Source of the DNA: Nepenthes gracilis
Taxonomy: Eukaryota > Streptophyta > Magnoliopsida > Caryophyllales > Nepenthaceae
NCBI GenBank assembly: GCA_033239525.1
Contig: BSYO01000004.1
Coordinates: forward strand, 17,212,037-17,276,036
Reading direction: 5' to 3'
DNA length: 64,000 bases
Positions 61,921 through 64,000 of this stretch are shown here, piece after piece. A program made the translations under genes and the position numbers. The notes under the pieces were generated by a model. It was not told the DNA's origin and did not search any database. It saw only the letters and a list, made by a program, of their open reading frames with translations. How positions within the stretch are numbered: position 1 is the first letter of the stretch; each line of letters begins with the position of its first letter.

Positions 61921-62103
61921 CTTACAGTACGTTTGGTTGCTATAATAGAATTAGGTGGGAATAGAATAGTTATTAGGGGAATAGAAATGGATGGGAATAG
62001 AGTTGGAATTGTTATTCTTATGTTTGGTTGTTGGAATGGACTAAGGTGGGAATTAGTATTCCATTGTTTGGTTTGTAGAATAATATGAGGAATAAGGTGA
62101 AAA

Positions 62104-62643
62104 TAGTAATAATAATAATAATAATAAATATAATAATAATAAGTAATAATAATAATAATATCTTATAAATAATAATAATAAATATAATAATAATAATAAT
62201 ATGTAATAATAATACCTAATAATAATAATATGTAATAATAATAATAATAATAAACAAATAAATAATAATACATAATAATAAATAATAATAATAATAAATA
62301 TAATAATAATAATAATATAATATAATAATAATAATAACAATATGTAATAATATAATAATAACTAATAAATAATAATAATAATAACAATAATAATAACAAT
62401 AATAATAAATATAATAATAAATAATAATAATAATAATACCAAATAATAATATAAAATAATAATAACAATAATACAAAATAATAATAATAATAATAATACA
62501 AAATAATAATAATAATAATAATAATAATATAAAATAATAATAATAATAATAAAACAAAAAATATATATACGTGGGAATTATTATTCCCACATAATAATAA
62601 TAATAATAATAATACAAAATAATAATAATAATAATAATAAAAC
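62104..62643. repeat. (TAA)n microsatellite inside the MITE
   Basis: Nearly uninterrupted taa/ata units with occasional aca or cta variants; minus-strand frames here give Tyr/Leu/Ile homopolymers that are not genes. Confidence 0.97.
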
Positions 62644-62658
62644 AAAATTTATATATAT

Positions 62659-62703
62659 GTGGGAATTGTTATTCCCACATGTGTGGGAATAACAATTCCC
62701 ATA
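62659..62703. repeat. Near-perfect 45-bp palindrome
   Basis: atgtgggaattgttattccc and its inverse around the centre cacatgtg. Related gggaat inverted copies follow at 62708-62755. Confidence 0.85.
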
Positions 62704-63181
62704 TAAATAGGGGGAATTGTTATTCCCTCATTTGTGGGAATAACAATTCCCCGGAAATTACAATTTTCACAAATTTGCTAACCAAACGAAGGAATTGTAA
62801 TTCCCGGGATTACAATTCTTTTCCCCCCCAATTCTTGCAACCAAACATAACCTTAATGTCCAATAAGTATTTACTTATTTAATTATATATATATATATAC
62901 ACACACGATACTGCACGTATATATATTTGCTTGCATATATCTCAACATATATGTATTTTAACATACGTAAACCCGATTTCCAAATCCTACTCCCTCAGCC
63001 AAAAGCCGACTGCCCCAATAGAGCACGTAGCCCCTGTTCTTCCCGATTTCAAATTTTACAACATTTCTTCAATAATTTCCACATATAACCCAATTTCAAC
63101 AGCATCGTGAAAATTGAGGGAGAGAGGAAGCAGATTTGTGCTAAAGGAACGTTTATTCACAAAGTAAGAAGATGAATAACA

Positions 63182-63239
63182 ACAAAGGGAAATCACTTGC
63201 AATTAGAGGAGAAATGACAACAAAGGGAATTCACTTGCC
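63182..63239 (-). repeat. 36-bp duplication of the donor-like motif
   Basis: acaaagggaaatcacttgc (63183-63201) and acaaagggaattcacttgc (63219-63237) are two copies; only the second keeps cag/gcaagtg on the minus strand. Confidence 0.7.
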
Positions 63240-64000
63240 TGATTCACCTGGTTACTGAAACACGGCTAGGGTTTCAATGGCGGTGTCGGCTTTGGCACAA
63301 TTGCAGCAGCGGCTTCGAACAGCAACAACAACTCTCCTTCCAGCGCCGATTGATGACTGCAGCGATAACAAAATCAAACGAAAAGGAGGTGCCTCGGTGG
63401 CAACTTACAGAAGCCTGATGGCAAAACCCCCTTTCTGCTCTCTTTCTTGGCTCAACTCCACCCTCCTCTACCCTCATTGGGACCGAGCTTATATAGACCC
63501 ATGAGTTGAAACCGTGGAGAGACAACCAAAAATCATGTGGTTCAAACGGCACACAATTTGTTAGGGTTTTCTGCCGTTGGAGATTCAAATGGAAAAGGGA
63601 ACGACCAAATTTGTTAGAGGATGCTAAGAGAAAAGGAGAAGGAAGGTAACAACGCGACTCGAGGAAGTTTTGAGAGGGAGAAACTGCTGGAGGTAGTTGT
63701 GAGGAGTGAAAGAGAGAGAGAGAGAAGGAGAGAGATACGAAATGCAGAAAGGAAAAGGTGGGCAGAATCAAAAAGGAGAGGTGAGTGTCATTATAATTTA
63801 TTATTATTGAATTATTATAATTATTATTGTATAATATACGTTTTATCATTTATTATTTACTTAATATTGTTATTATTTATTAATACAGGAAAAAAAGGGA
63901 AAACGAATGGGAGAGAACGGGGTTCCACCATTTACAACCTTATTAAATTATTAACCTTTATTACTATTTATTATTATATTATCATTGATTATTATTATTA

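Larger units (their letters stand above)
61925..62852. mobile_element. Harbinger/Tourist-like MITE, TSD tta
   Basis: Left end cagtacgtttggttgc and right end gcaaccaaacataacc form terminal inverted repeats sharing gtttggttgc, flanked by tta at 61922-61924 and 62853-62855, the 3-bp TSD of PIF/Harbinger elements. Subterminal parts repeat gggaat(a/t) words in opposite orientation. No transposase. 928 bp, of which more than half is (TAA)n. Confidence 0.8.
59789..64000 (-). mobile_element. Very long 5' LTR (family H), continues past the window
   Basis: TGTGACGACCCG follows the PBS, and no LTR end is seen up to 64000. On the minus strand there is a TATA box (tatataag, about 63489-63496) and a donor-like cag/gcaagtga at 63238, the usual LTR order, so 63500-64000 is U3. 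Apart from the CA-rich tract and the MITE, I see no other features in 59900-61300, which is plain AT-rich sequence. Confidence 0.6.

Noticed and set aside
61368..61964. 198-codon frame rich in Thr and His, and its antisense frame
   Set aside because: Arises from the CA-rich repeat; composition is fully set by the repeat, with no domain.
62163..62645. 160-codon minus-strand frame of Tyr, Leu and Ile
   Set aside because: Translation of (TAA)n inside the MITE.
63274..63849. 191-codon minus-strand frame, and plus frame at 63277 starting MAVSALAQLQQRL
   Set aside because: Lies across the TATA box, leader and U3 of a minus-oriented LTR; no conserved domain. The plus frame has no supporting promoter. 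A short host exon is not excluded but is unsupported.

Overview
This is plant nuclear heterochromatin, about 64 kb of nested long-terminal-repeat (LTR) retrotransposons. I found no host gene, tRNA, rRNA or CRISPR array. The Ty3/gypsy chromovirus polyprotein, the initiator tRNA-Met type primer-binding sites (tggtatcagag), the copia-type remnant, the Harbinger-type MITE and the high AT content all fit an angiosperm. I cannot name the species.

Layout. 1-8000: 3' part of a plus-strand element lacking recognisable pol, and its LTR, which is split by a complete solo LTR (2662-5956, TSD gaatg). 8001-14871: start of a minus-strand element (gag fragment, PBS, LTR), with the LTR split by a second complete solo LTR (10965-14843, TSD actat). 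14872-18482: a copia-like remnant whose LTR is split by a third solo LTR (15138-17932, TSD ttatc). 18483-22057: another minus-oriented LTR ending in a 148-bp tandem array. 22147-34826: a minus-strand gypsy element (LTR, PPT, non-pol interior, gag, PBS, broken LTR), with another gypsy element inserted in it (24779-31116, TSD ataat). About 27750-31116 is not normal DNA sequence. It reads as two sequences interleaved in short blocks: an empty-site copy and an occupied-site copy of that insertion. 34827-42975: a tandem non-autonomous element, interior-LTR-interior-LTR. 42976-51284: the only near-complete autonomous element, a plus-strand chromovirus with gag-protease-RT-RNaseH-integrase, killed by 12 stops and one frameshift. 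51285-56235: a second plus-strand pair (interior remnant, LTR, gag-pol fragment). 56236-58940: part of an inverted LTR. 58941-64000: a gag remnant and a very long minus-oriented LTR that leaves the window and carries a CA-rich tract and a Harbinger-like MITE swollen by (TAA)n.

The main recurrent signal lies in the LTRs. Diverged LTR families share one plan: a GC-rich CTCGAG-bearing block, a TATA box, a splice-donor-like motif (AAG then GYAAGTGT), a cluster of hairpins including a covarying GATTGTG/CACAATC stem and a cUUCGg stem, family-specific minisatellites, then a branch point, a pyrimidine tract and CAG. I infer a 1.2-2.8 kb intron carried inside the LTR leader, with structured RNA and tandem repeats confined to it. 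No RNA data were available.
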